In this document: positions 7,723 through 15,267 of the stretch, piece by piece | Layout: every line of letters begins with the position of its first letter | How positions within the stretch are numbered: position 1 is the first letter of the stretch | Assembly: GCA_949292185.1 (NCBI GenBank) | Contig: CASEYP010000031.1 | Location: 1-64,000 of the forward strand | DNA from: an uncultured bacterium | GTDB taxonomy: Bacteria; Cyanobacteriota; Vampirovibrionia; Gastranaerophilales; Gastranaerophilaceae | Direction: 5' to 3' | DNA: 64,000 nucleotides | The notes under the pieces: generated by a model | What the model was told of the DNA's origin: nothing | What the model saw: the letters and a program-made list of their open reading frames with translations, nothing else | Database searches by the model: none | Made by a program: the position numbers and the translations under genes

Positions 7723-8403
7723 ATGGATAATAAATACGTTGATTTAGATTTTGCAAAACTTGATATTGAAAGACAAAAACGCAGAGGTTGTTCTGAGGCG
7801 GTATTTTGTGAATGCAAAACAGATGAACAACTTATAAAAATTTTTCAAGAATTTAAAAACAACGGACAAAATGTACTTGGGACAAGAGCCAGCGCAAAAC
7901 AAGCTGAAATTCTAAAAAGAGAATTTGAAAATATAAATTATAATGAGAGAGCAAAAGTTTTAACACTAATCCAAAAACCAATTAAAAAAGTTGGTGAAAT
8001 TGCAATCTGTACAGGCGGAACAGGAGATATTCCGGTAGCAGAAGAAGCCGCAGAAACAGCAGAGTTTTATGGTAGTAATGTAAAAAAATACTATGATATA
8101 GGAGTTGCCGGAATACATAGACTCTTTGACAAAATTGATGATATCAGAAAAGCAAATGTAATTATTGCCGTTGCCGGAATGGAAGGTGCTTTAGGCGGAA
8201 TTTTAACAGGGCTTGTTGATGTTCCTGTTATTGCAGTGCCGACATCTATAGGTTACGGAAGCTCATTTAAAGGAATTTCAGCTCTATTAACCATGCTCAA
8301 TTCTTGCGCTGAAGGTATGACAGTTGTTAATATCGATAACGGATTTAATGCAGGTTACAGTGCAAATCAGATAAATACAATGGTAGTAAAAGGGAAAAAA
8401 TAA
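7723..8403 (+). CDS. larB: LarB, nickel-pincer cofactor synthase (carboxylase/hydrolase)
   Basis: The protein has 226 residues. LarB carboxylates the pyridinium ring of nicotinic acid adenine dinucleotide and releases AMP, giving pyridinium-3,5-biscarboxylic acid mononucleotide. This is the first step to the nickel-pincer nucleotide. The C-terminal half is an AIR-carboxylase (PurE-like) fold with CTGGTGDIPVAEEAAE (about 96-111) and AGMEGALGGILTGLVDVP (151-168), both family hallmarks. It overlaps larC by one base and begins a larB-larC-permease-larE operon. Its promoter is the MerR-type element ending 7 bases before the ATG. Confidence 0.95.
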   Translation: MDNKYVDLDFAKLDIERQKRRGCSEAVFCECKTDEQLIKIFQEFKNNGQNVLGTRASAKQAEILKREFENINYNERAKVLTLIQKPIKKVGEIAICTGGTGDIPVAEEAAETAEFYGSNVKKYYDIGVAGIHRLFDKIDDIRKANVIIAVAGMEGALGGILTGLVDVPVIAVPTSIGYGSSFKGISALLTMLNSCAEGMTVVNIDNGFNAGYSANQINTMVVKGKK

Positions 8404-9212
8404 TGGATTTATATTTTGAATGCAAATCAGGAATATCAGGTGATATGTCAGTTGGTGCATTAATTGATCTTGGAGCTTCAAAAGAAAAATTAGAAAAAGC
8501 CTTAGCTTCAATGAAACTTGATAATGAATTTAAATATGTAATTTCAAAAAAATCAATAAATGCAATTATGGCAACGGATTTTGATGTAATTTTACCGGAA
8601 GATACAAATCACAATAGCGAGCACACACATCACCACCACGAGCACGAGAATGGACATGAACACGAACATCATAAACACCATCACCCACACACTCACAGAA
8701 ATCTTGATGATGTAAATAAAATTATAGATAAAGCAGATATCACAGATAATTCTAAAAATCTTGCCAAAAAGATTTTTAGAATAGTTGCAGAAGCAGAAGC
8801 AAAAGTTCACGGAAAAGATATTAAAGAAGTACATTTTCACGAAGTTGGAGCAATAGATTCAATAGTAGATATTGTAAGTTTTGCAACAGCACTAGACGAT
8901 TTAAACCCTGAAAATATCTATTTTTCAACCCTCACAGAAGGTCAAGGATTTGTAGAATGTCAACACGGCAAACTTCCTGTTCCTGTTCCTGCAGTCTGTG
9001 AAATTGCTGCAAAATATCACTTGCCAATCAAACTTACAGAAAACAATGGGGAAATGGTTACACCAACAGGTGCTGCAATAGCTGCAAGCTTATATACAGG
9101 AGAAAACCTTCCTCAAGAATTTACAATAAATAAAATCGGATACGGTGCAGGAAAAAGGCACTATGAAAATCCAATATTAAGAGTAATGTCAATTACCAAG
9201 AAAGGGGAATAA
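8403..9212 (+). CDS. larC: LarC nickel-insertion protein, LarC1 part only
   Basis: The protein has 269 residues. LarC inserts nickel into the thiolated pincer precursor in a CTP-dependent reaction. The N-terminus (ECKSGISGDMSVGALIDLG) and the HFHEVGAIDSIVDIVSFA block (about 140-157) are clear LarC1 signatures. Residues 74-99 are extremely His-rich (about 16 His), a likely nickel-binding or storage stretch. The gene stops where Lactobacillus LarC1 stops. The next gene starts 3 bases later, so there is no LarC2 domain here, although full LarC proteins are usually about 400 residues and the CTP site has been placed in LarC2. Either LarC2 is elsewhere or this is a minimal variant. Confidence 0.9.
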   Translation: MDLYFECKSGISGDMSVGALIDLGASKEKLEKALASMKLDNEFKYVISKKSINAIMATDFDVILPEDTNHNSEHTHHHHEHENGHEHEHHKHHHPHTHRNLDDVNKIIDKADITDNSKNLAKKIFRIVAEAEAKVHGKDIKEVHFHEVGAIDSIVDIVSFATALDDLNPENIYFSTLTEGQGFVECQHGKLPVPVPAVCEIAAKYHLPIKLTENNGEMVTPTGAAIAASLYTGENLPQEFTINKIGYGAGKRHYENPILRVMSITKKGE

Positions 9213-9215
9213 TTT

Positions 9216-10127
9216 ATGCATTTAGGAAACGGTATAATTTGTCCTGTTACAGGAATTCCTATGCTTGCGATAGCAGGAGTAAGTGCATTTTATGCATTTA
9301 AAAAAGTTAGAAAAGATTTTTCGAAAGATAAAATTCTTCCAACAATAACTCTAACAGCACTTGTTTTTGCACTTCAAATGATTAATTTTGCAATCCCTAC
9401 AACAGGTTCAAGCGGTCATATTGTTGGCGCAATCTTATTATCTGCAATAATAGGACCATTTGCAGCATTTCTTTCTATGTGCTCTATTTTAATTGTTCAA
9501 TCCCTATTTTTTGCAGACGGAGGGCTTTTAGCTTTAGGTTGCAATATTTTTAATATGGGATTTTTAGCTTGTTTTGTTGCTTATCCGCTAATTTTTAAAC
9601 CTTTAGCTGATAAAAATAAATCATTTGTTGCATCAATTCTAGCATCAGTCATAGCTTTGCAACTTGGATCTATTGCTGTTGTTTTAGAAAGTGCCTTATC
9701 CGGTTCAGTTTCTTTATCTGCAATATCAAACTTTACAGGATTAATGCAAGCTATACATTTGCCTATCGGTATTGTTGAAGGTATTGTAACTGGCGGAATT
9801 GTTGTTTGTGCTAAATTTATCGATAATAAAAAATTATCATACTCTTTTGCAACAATATCACTAATCTTATCAGGCCTAATTGCACCATACGCTTCATCAA
9901 AACCTGACGGGTTAGAATGGTCATTATTAAATATCTCAAATTCTGTTGTTATGCAAACTCAAAATAACTTATACGCAATATCAGAAGCAATTCAACATAA
10001 GACTTCACTATTTGCAAATATGCCTTATACAATAGGAAATATTATAGGATTATTCACCGTTAGTGCTATTATGTTTGTAACTTGCTTTATAATTAATAAA
10101 AAAATGGCAACAGAAAATGCAAAATAA
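9216..10127 (+). CDS. CbiM/LarMN-type nickel permease (ECF family)
   Basis: The protein has 303 residues with seven or more membrane helices. The N-terminal Met-His (H2) and the PTTGSSGHIVGA motif (H68) match the metal-coordinating residues of the CbiM/NikM/LarM family. Near the C-terminal part, KPDGLEW (229-235) is the PDGLE signature of CbiN/NikN-like domains, so this is an M-N fusion. Its place between larC and larE makes nickel the probable substrate. No ECF ATPase or T component (LarQ/LarO) lies beside it. It must work alone or share components encoded elsewhere. Confidence 0.88.
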   Translation: MHLGNGIICPVTGIPMLAIAGVSAFYAFKKVRKDFSKDKILPTITLTALVFALQMINFAIPTTGSSGHIVGAILLSAIIGPFAAFLSMCSILIVQSLFFADGGLLALGCNIFNMGFLACFVAYPLIFKPLADKNKSFVASILASVIALQLGSIAVVLESALSGSVSLSAISNFTGLMQAIHLPIGIVEGIVTGGIVVCAKFIDNKKLSYSFATISLILSGLIAPYASSKPDGLEWSLLNISNSVVMQTQNNLYAISEAIQHKTSLFANMPYTIGNIIGLFTVSAIMFVTCFIINKKMATENAK

Positions 10128-10896
10128 ATTTGATGAACTTAAAAATTATATATTAACACTTGAAAAGCAGGGTATATGCCTTGCTTTTTCAGGTGGAATA
10201 GATAGTACTCTACTTTTATATCTTTGTAAAAATAAAAATACCCTAGCCGTAACATTTACGTCTGAATTTCAATCAGAAGAAGAATTAAATCTAACAAAAC
10301 AAATTTGCAAAGAATACAAAATCAGGCAAGAAGTTCATAAGTTTTACCCTCTAGAAAATGAAATTCTTATAAATAATCCTAAAGACAGATGTTATCATTG
10401 CAAAAAACTATTTTTCTCAAAATTAAAAAATATTGCCAAAGAAAACAACCTTAAATACATAATCGACGGAACAAATTATGATGATTTAAATACCTATAGA
10501 CCAGGATTAAAAGCACTTAAAGAACTTGGAATATTATCACCTTTTGCACAATTTAAAATCACAAAACAAGAAATCCGAGATTATGCAAAACTTTGTAAAA
10601 TAAAAACCTATAACAAGCCTTCAACCCCTTGCTTTGCAACAAGATTTCCTTATAATACTCATCTGACAAAAGATAAATTAAACATAGTTAAACAAGGTGA
10701 ACAGATTTTGCAATCCGAAGGTTTTAACTCTTGCAGACTTAGACTTCATGAAGATCTTGCAAGAATTGAAATTTTAAAAGATGATTTTGAAAAACTTTTA
10801 AATAAAAAAGATACCCTAATTCCAAAATTAAAACAACTTGGGATAAAATATATAACCCTTGACCTTGAAGGTTTTAGAAGCGGCAGTATGGATTAA
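10117..10896 (+). CDS. larE: LarE sulfur transferase of nickel-pincer cofactor synthesis
   Basis: The protein has 259 residues. LarE adenylates the pyridinium carboxylates and introduces the two sulfurs. The PP-loop ATP motif SGGIDS is at 25-30. Three cysteines, C92 and C95 (DRCYHCKK) and C172 (KPSTPCFATRFPY), are arranged as in LarE proteins proposed to bind a [4Fe-4S] cluster, unlike the sacrificial single-cysteine type; that subtype is inferred. The start codon lies 11 bases inside the preceding permease gene, so expression is coupled. It ends the lar operon. No larA-like racemase gene is present in the window. Confidence 0.94.
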   Translation: MQNKFDELKNYILTLEKQGICLAFSGGIDSTLLLYLCKNKNTLAVTFTSEFQSEEELNLTKQICKEYKIRQEVHKFYPLENEILINNPKDRCYHCKKLFFSKLKNIAKENNLKYIIDGTNYDDLNTYRPGLKALKELGILSPFAQFKITKQEIRDYAKLCKIKTYNKPSTPCFATRFPYNTHLTKDKLNIVKQGEQILQSEGFNSCRLRLHEDLARIEILKDDFEKLLNKKDTLIPKLKQLGIKYITLDLEGFRSGSMD

Positions 10897-10976
10897 AATA
10901 ATTATTTTAAAAAATAAAATTCACACCCGAAAAATACTCACAAGGTTAATATAAAATTCTAAAAATATAAGATAAA

Positions 10977-10998
10977 CTCCTTATAAAGAAATAAGGAG
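10977..10998 (+). promoter_or_regulatory. hairpin sequestering the cupin gene's ribosome binding site
   Basis: CTCCTTAT (10977-10984) is perfectly complementary to ATAAGGAG (10991-10998) across a six-base loop. The 3' arm is the Shine-Dalgarno sequence of the cupin gene starting at 11005. A folded leader would hide the ribosome site, as in RNA thermometers or other translational switches. Confidence 0.55.
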
Positions 10999-11004
10999 GG
11001 CAAA

Positions 11005-11310
11005 ATGTTTTTTAACGTTTTAAAAGCAAAAGAACTTGTAAACCTTGATGATGCAACATTTAGAAAAGAAACACTTATGGAAAACAACAATTCCAGCCTA
11101 AACATTATTGCATTAAAAAAGGATGAAATAATTGATACACATACATCAGCAGAAGATGCTGCAGTTTATGTTTTAGACGGAGAAATTGAACTTCATTTTG
11201 ATGCTGAAAAATTTACTGTAGATAAAGGAGAAATACTGATGTTTAAAAAGGATCTACAACATAAAGTTTTAGCCCGAAAAGACAGTAAATTTCTTCTGAT
11301 AAAAATTTAA
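11005..11310 (+). CDS. small cupin-domain protein
   Basis: The protein has 101 residues, a single cupin barrel. The first cupin motif appears as IDTHTSAEDAAVYVLDGEIELHF (about 44-66), with H46 and E51-like metal-ligand positions, and the second as FTVDKGEILMFKKDLQHKVLA, ending in H91. Such stand-alone cupins bind a metal or small ligand; no specific substrate can be assigned. It has a strong AAGGAGG ribosome site that can be buried in a hairpin. It follows larE by about 110 bases in the same direction and may be a separate transcription unit. Confidence 0.8.
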   Translation: MFFNVLKAKELVNLDDATFRKETLMENNNSSLNIIALKKDEIIDTHTSAEDAAVYVLDGEIELHFDAEKFTVDKGEILMFKKDLQHKVLARKDSKFLLIKI

Positions 11311-11410
11311 GGAATAAATGTACTATCATTAGTAACGCTTATTTTCAAACATTTCAACACTTAATGAGTGAATAATCATTTTCAGTCCGTCTTCTGAACA
11401 AAAGATGGAC

Positions 11411-11448
11411 AAAAAAGAGGAATGAGCAGATATTGCGTCATTCCTCTT
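11411..11448 (-). terminator. rho-independent terminator of the TPR gene
   Basis: On the minus strand AAGAGGAATGA pairs with TCATTCCTCTT (11 bp, 13-base loop), followed by TTTTTT. The 5' arm includes the gene's last codons and stop. Confidence 0.8.
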
Positions 11449-13018
11449 CTAGTTTGAATTTTTCACGTATTAGATCAAGTCTTTTATCTTCAGGAAATTT
11501 TTTTATAAGCTTTTTATAAATTTTTTTTATATTTAGATAAGTATTTTTATTCAAAGAGTGATCATAATTGACTGTGAATTTATAGATATTATCAAGTGCT
11601 TTTTCATAATCTTTTTTTCCTAGATATAGATAGGCAAGAAACCATAGTGTATTATACTGTATGTACTGTTTAACGCCAATATCTTTGTTGTTTTTGAAGT
11701 CTTTAATTATTTTATTAATTATTTCTATACCTTTATCATATTCTTTTTTGTTAGCATAACACTCTACTAAAAATATTCTGCTTTCTACTATGTCAGGATT
11801 TTTTTTATTGAAATCTTCAATTAAATGGATATATTCTTCATTCATTTTATTTTGAGCAGCCAGTAATTCTAATTGCAAACATTTAAAACACCTCTCTTTA
11901 GGAAAGATTTTTATAGCTTCTTCTACATACTTTAAAGCTAATTTATAACAATTCAACTCTTTTAAAGAAGCAATCATGTCAAAATACTGCCATAGTGTAA
12001 ATTTTTCCGCATTATATTTATAAGCCTTTTTATAATATTTGTAAGATTTTTTATAGTCACCTTGTTCATAATAGAGATGGCCTAATACTGTATAAAAATA
12101 CTTATCCAATTTTGCTGCTTTATTAGCATACTCGAACGCTTTTTCATATTCTTTTTTTTCATCAATATAAATAGCTGCAATATAACCATATACATCTGCA
12201 CTTTTTGAATTTAAACTTTCTGCCTGCAACAGATACTTTAAAGCTTTATCTTTATCCATCCCCTTTCCTTCGTAGTAATATAAAAATCCTTTTTGTGCAT
12301 ACCCTTCAGGTTCATTTTTATTTTTAAACAGAGCTTTGTTTACATATTCATGAGCTTTATTTAAATTGTTCAAAAAGTTGTAACAAATTGAGATATTAAC
12401 ATACAGCATGACATTATTATCATCGTCTCCATACCCTTTGTCTTCAGCTTTCAGATAATATTTCAGGGCTTTTTTATGTTCATTCAGTTTATGATATAAC
12501 CACCCTTTAATAAATAAAAAATATGGAACGTTTACTTCTTTATCTAGAGCTTTATTTGCGTAATCTATGGCTTTTAGCGGATTGTTAAAAGCCATATAAT
12601 AGTCAATGATTTTATCATAAAGAATGGATTGGGAACAACCTTTTTTTTCTGCAAGCAATAATAATTCAAAAGCTTTTTGAGGATTTTTATAATAGTCCTC
12701 ATATACTCCTGCCAAAATATAATAGGAATACCCGTAGTCAGAATCCATTTCAATAGCCATTCGGACATAATATTCAGCACGTTTAAAATCTTTCTTCCAA
12801 CCATAAATCCATGCCATATCCGCATACATTTCAGCAGAAATAAAACCTTCTTTTTCTGCCAGTATGAATTTTTCAAGAGCCATATTATCGTATTCAGAAT
12901 TATTAAATAGTTTCTGCCCTTCCAGAAACGCATTATAGCCTTTGTTTGAGGTCAAAGGCGACAGCTTTGATTTTTCACCTTTTTTAAAGTCTTTGAAAAA
13001 ATTAATTATATTACCCAT
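11438..13018 (-). CDS. tetratricopeptide-repeat protein
   Basis: The protein has 526 residues made almost wholly of TPR-like helix pairs from about residue 25 to 510. Repeated patterns include AxxYxxMAIExD, ALKYYLKAEDKGYGD, AFEYANKAAKLD and YKKSYKYYKKAYKYN at roughly 34-residue spacing. No signal peptide is evident, so it is probably a cytoplasmic protein-protein interaction scaffold. Many units resemble each other with alternating short and long spacing, as in Sel1/TPR hybrids. The terminator overlaps its stop. A separate terminator lies between it and the M48-like gene upstream, so the two are not simply one transcript. Confidence 0.85.
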   Translation of the reverse strand: MGNIINFFKDFKKGEKSKLSPLTSNKGYNAFLEGQKLFNNSEYDNMALEKFILAEKEGFISAEMYADMAWIYGWKKDFKRAEYYVRMAIEMDSDYGYSYYILAGVYEDYYKNPQKAFELLLLAEKKGCSQSILYDKIIDYYMAFNNPLKAIDYANKALDKEVNVPYFLFIKGWLYHKLNEHKKALKYYLKAEDKGYGDDDNNVMLYVNISICYNFLNNLNKAHEYVNKALFKNKNEPEGYAQKGFLYYYEGKGMDKDKALKYLLQAESLNSKSADVYGYIAAIYIDEKKEYEKAFEYANKAAKLDKYFYTVLGHLYYEQGDYKKSYKYYKKAYKYNAEKFTLWQYFDMIASLKELNCYKLALKYVEEAIKIFPKERCFKCLQLELLAAQNKMNEEYIHLIEDFNKKNPDIVESRIFLVECYANKKEYDKGIEIINKIIKDFKNNKDIGVKQYIQYNTLWFLAYLYLGKKDYEKALDNIYKFTVNYDHSLNKNTYLNIKKIYKKLIKKFPEDKRLDLIREKFKLEEE

Positions 13019-13039
13019 ATATAAATATTATACAAAATC

Positions 13040-13070
13040 AAAAAGCTCCGTTCAATACTGTAAACGGAGC
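13040..13070 (-). terminator. rho-independent terminator after the M48-like gene
   Basis: On the minus strand GCTCCGTT (13070-13063) pairs with AACGGAGC (13052-13045) and is followed by TTTTT. On the plus strand a shorter T run also follows, but no plus-strand gene precedes it. Confidence 0.8.
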
Positions 13071-13095
13071 CTTTTAAAAATTACAAAATAAATAA

Positions 13096-13881
13096 CTATT
13101 CGCCGCTCAGTAAACCAAATATGGCATCCCATCCGCTTAAACCGCCTCGGGTTTTAAATTTTGTTAATTGAGAAGTACTGTTTTTTAAAGATTTAGCTTG
13201 TTCTTTTTCATTTTTTGAAGCTTGCTTCTTATTAGCATCTCTTTCTTTTACTATAGGAGTTGCATACGCAACAAATGTTCTGTATTCATTACAGCCATAA
13301 CCAGCTTTAATTTTATCAGGATATGCATAACTTACATAATTATATACACTCATTGCTCTTTCAGCATTAGCCGGTTTGCCCTGAATTGCTTCCCAGTACG
13401 TCCCTGTCTGCTTTGTCAATACTACAATAATGGCTAACGGATTATAACCAGCTGTTACCATTAAATTTGTTGCAATAACATCAGCTTCTTTTTCTTCTTT
13501 TGTGTACTGGTAATTTGAAAGAATGTTAGATGATCCATCTGATGTTGTACCTGCTGTGAACAATTGAACAACTTTACCTTTTGAAGCGTGACCACTGATA
13601 ATATGCCCCAGTTCATTTGCGACAACTGCTGCAACTTCATTGTCATTTCCCGCATAAGATAATTCACTGCTTGATACGTTTACAACTCTGTCCGTTGCAT
13701 AATTAGAATTATCAACTGCTCCTGATACAACTGTAAATTTAACATTTGTTGCTGAAATTCCATTCTTTGTTAATAACTTTTCTCCAATCGTAGGAACTTT
13801 TGATGCAGCGTCATAAGTTGCAGCCTGTGCCGGTACAACTAAAGCAACAGCTACGAAAAGAGACAATAAAACCTTTTTCAT
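13096..13881 (-). CDS. M48-like secreted protein with altered zinc motif
   Basis: The protein has 261 residues. A clean signal peptide ends near AQA (residue 20). The core resembles M48 metallopeptidases, with AAVVANELGHIISGHA (84-99) and the downstream KEADVIATNLMVTAGY (131-146) carrying the third-ligand glutamate. The zinc motif is NELGH, not HELGH: residue 89 is Asn (codon AAT), so one zinc ligand is replaced. The protein may therefore be inactive, or bind metal differently, acting as a chaperone-like pseudo-peptidase in the periplasm. The C-terminal tail is Lys/Glu-rich and ends in a glycine-containing segment. It has an AAGGAG ribosome site and is divergent from the dehydrogenase gene. 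Confidence 0.82.
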   Translation of the reverse strand: MKKVLLSLFVAVALVVPAQAATYDAASKVPTIGEKLLTKNGISATNVKFTVVSGAVDNSNYATDRVVNVSSSELSYAGNDNEVAAVVANELGHIISGHASKGKVVQLFTAGTTSDGSSNILSNYQYTKEEKEADVIATNLMVTAGYNPLAIIVVLTKQTGTYWEAIQGKPANAERAMSVYNYVSYAYPDKIKAGYGCNEYRTFVAYATPIVKERDANKKQASKNEKEQAKSLKNSTSQLTKFKTRGGLSGWDAIFGLLSGE

Positions 13882-13972
13882 ACTTTCACTCCTTATAATG
13901 TTACCAACAATATATTAATACAAAATAATTTATTGTAAAATATTTATATATAAAATTATTTATGGAGGTTAT

Positions 13973-15079
13973 ATGAAAGCACTTGTTTATGATAAAAATT
14001 CAAAATCAAAAATTTCACTTTGTGAAAAAGAAAATCCCAAAATTATAGACCCGAAAGATGCCATTGTAGAAGTTACCCTATCTTCAATTTGTACAAGTGA
14101 TTTACATATAATAAACGGAATGGTTCCAAGAGCAAACAACAATATAATATTAGGACATGAATTTGTTGGAAAAATTGTTGAAATCGGTTCTGATATAAAA
14201 AATTTAAAAGTCGGAGATAGGGTTAGCGCAAATTGTGAAACTTTTTGCGGAGAATGCTATTTTTGCAAAAAAGGATATATTAACAACTGCAAAAAAGGAG
14301 GTTGGGAATTAGGTTGCAGAATAGACGGCTGCCAAGCTCAATATGTAAGAGTTCCGTTTGCAGAAATGGGTTTGACAAAAATTCCTGATAATGTAAGTGA
14401 TAGGAATGCTCTATTTGTTGGAGATATTCTATCAAGCGGATATTTTGGAGCAGAAATGTGTGAAATAAAACCTGATGATACAATAGCCGTTATTGGATCA
14501 GGCCCTGTTGGAATGTGTTCTATGATTTGCGCTAAAATTCTTGGTGCAAAAACTATTATTGCAATAGATATCAATGAAAAAAGATTAAATATTGCAAAAG
14601 AAAATAACTTAGCAGATTATTACCTTAATCCAAAAACTTGTGATATCGAAAAAGAAATAAAAGCAATTACCAAAAATAAAGGAGCTGACGGAGTTATTGA
14701 AGCTGCAGGATTTTCTAATTACAAAAACACCCAAGCAAATCACAATTTTACACCGTCAAAACCATACGACTGGGAAAATGATAGTACGCTTGAATTAGCT
14801 TGGAAAATTGCACGCCCGAACGCAATCATCGGAGTTGTTGCTATGTATGAAGAAAATCAAGTTCTGCCACTACCTTTGATGTACGGGAAAAATCTAACAT
14901 TTAAAACCGGTGGAGTCGACGCTATTCATTGTGAGAAATTACTAAAACTTATTTCTGAAGGGAAAATCAATACAGATTTTTTAATTACACAAACCTTTAA
15001 ACTTGAAAATATACTTGAAGCCTATGAATTATTCAAAACTCAAAAAGATAACTGTTTAAAAATTGCAATAGAAGAATAA
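13973..15079 (+). CDS. zinc-dependent medium-chain alcohol dehydrogenase
   Basis: The protein has 368 residues. The N-terminal GroES-like domain has the catalytic-zinc ligands (C38-T-S-D, then GHEFVGKIVEIG) and the structural-zinc cluster C90/C93/C96/C104 in CETFCGECYFCKKGYINNC. The Rossmann domain carries the nucleotide motif AVIGSGPVGMCS (about 175-186), followed by an acidic residue (AIDINEKR) that suggests NAD(H) preference. The family oxidises alcohols or reduces aldehydes/ketones; sorbitol- or butanediol-type substrates are possible but cannot be chosen. A GGAGG ribosome site precedes the ATG. It is a single-gene unit, divergent from the M48-like gene. Confidence 0.88.
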   Translation: MKALVYDKNSKSKISLCEKENPKIIDPKDAIVEVTLSSICTSDLHIINGMVPRANNNIILGHEFVGKIVEIGSDIKNLKVGDRVSANCETFCGECYFCKKGYINNCKKGGWELGCRIDGCQAQYVRVPFAEMGLTKIPDNVSDRNALFVGDILSSGYFGAEMCEIKPDDTIAVIGSGPVGMCSMICAKILGAKTIIAIDINEKRLNIAKENNLADYYLNPKTCDIEKEIKAITKNKGADGVIEAAGFSNYKNTQANHNFTPSKPYDWENDSTLELAWKIARPNAIIGVVAMYEENQVLPLPLMYGKNLTFKTGGVDAIHCEKLLKLISEGKINTDFLITQTFKLENILEAYELFKTQKDNCLKIAIEE

Positions 15080-15096
15080 TTTTAAGCAATAAAAAA

Positions 15097-15168
15097 CGGC
15101 GGTAACGGGAATTGAACCCGTGTTTGGAGAATGAGAATCTCCCGTCCTAACCACTAGACGATACCGCT
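15097..15168 (-). tRNA. tRNA-Glu (anticodon CTC)
   Basis: The minus strand folds as a tRNA. The D arm is GTCTAGTGGTTAGGAC, the anticodon stem GGAGA/TCTCC has loop TTCTCAT (anticodon CTC), the T arm is ACGGG-TTCAATT-CCCGT, and the acceptor is AGCGGTA/TACCGCC with discriminator G. Six acceptor pairs are good, but position 1 reads A opposite C72, an unusual mismatch. CCA is not encoded. A TTTTTT run follows immediately. Confidence 0.9.
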
Positions 15169-15267
15169 TTGTGTTTACATTTAAATTATAGTAAAATCAT
15201 CTTAATTTTGCAATAATATTATACTTTTTTTAGGATATAATAAAAACGATGAGATATTAAGGGCTGA

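Noticed and set aside
8629-8700. CAC/CAT-rich tract in larC as a repeat or CRISPR-like element
   Set aside because: It is an in-frame histidine run of a metal-binding loop, not a spaced repeat.
8592-8840. Minus-strand frame opposite the His-rich part of larC
   Set aside because: It is the antisense shadow of the histidine codons; codon use and neighbours support only larC.
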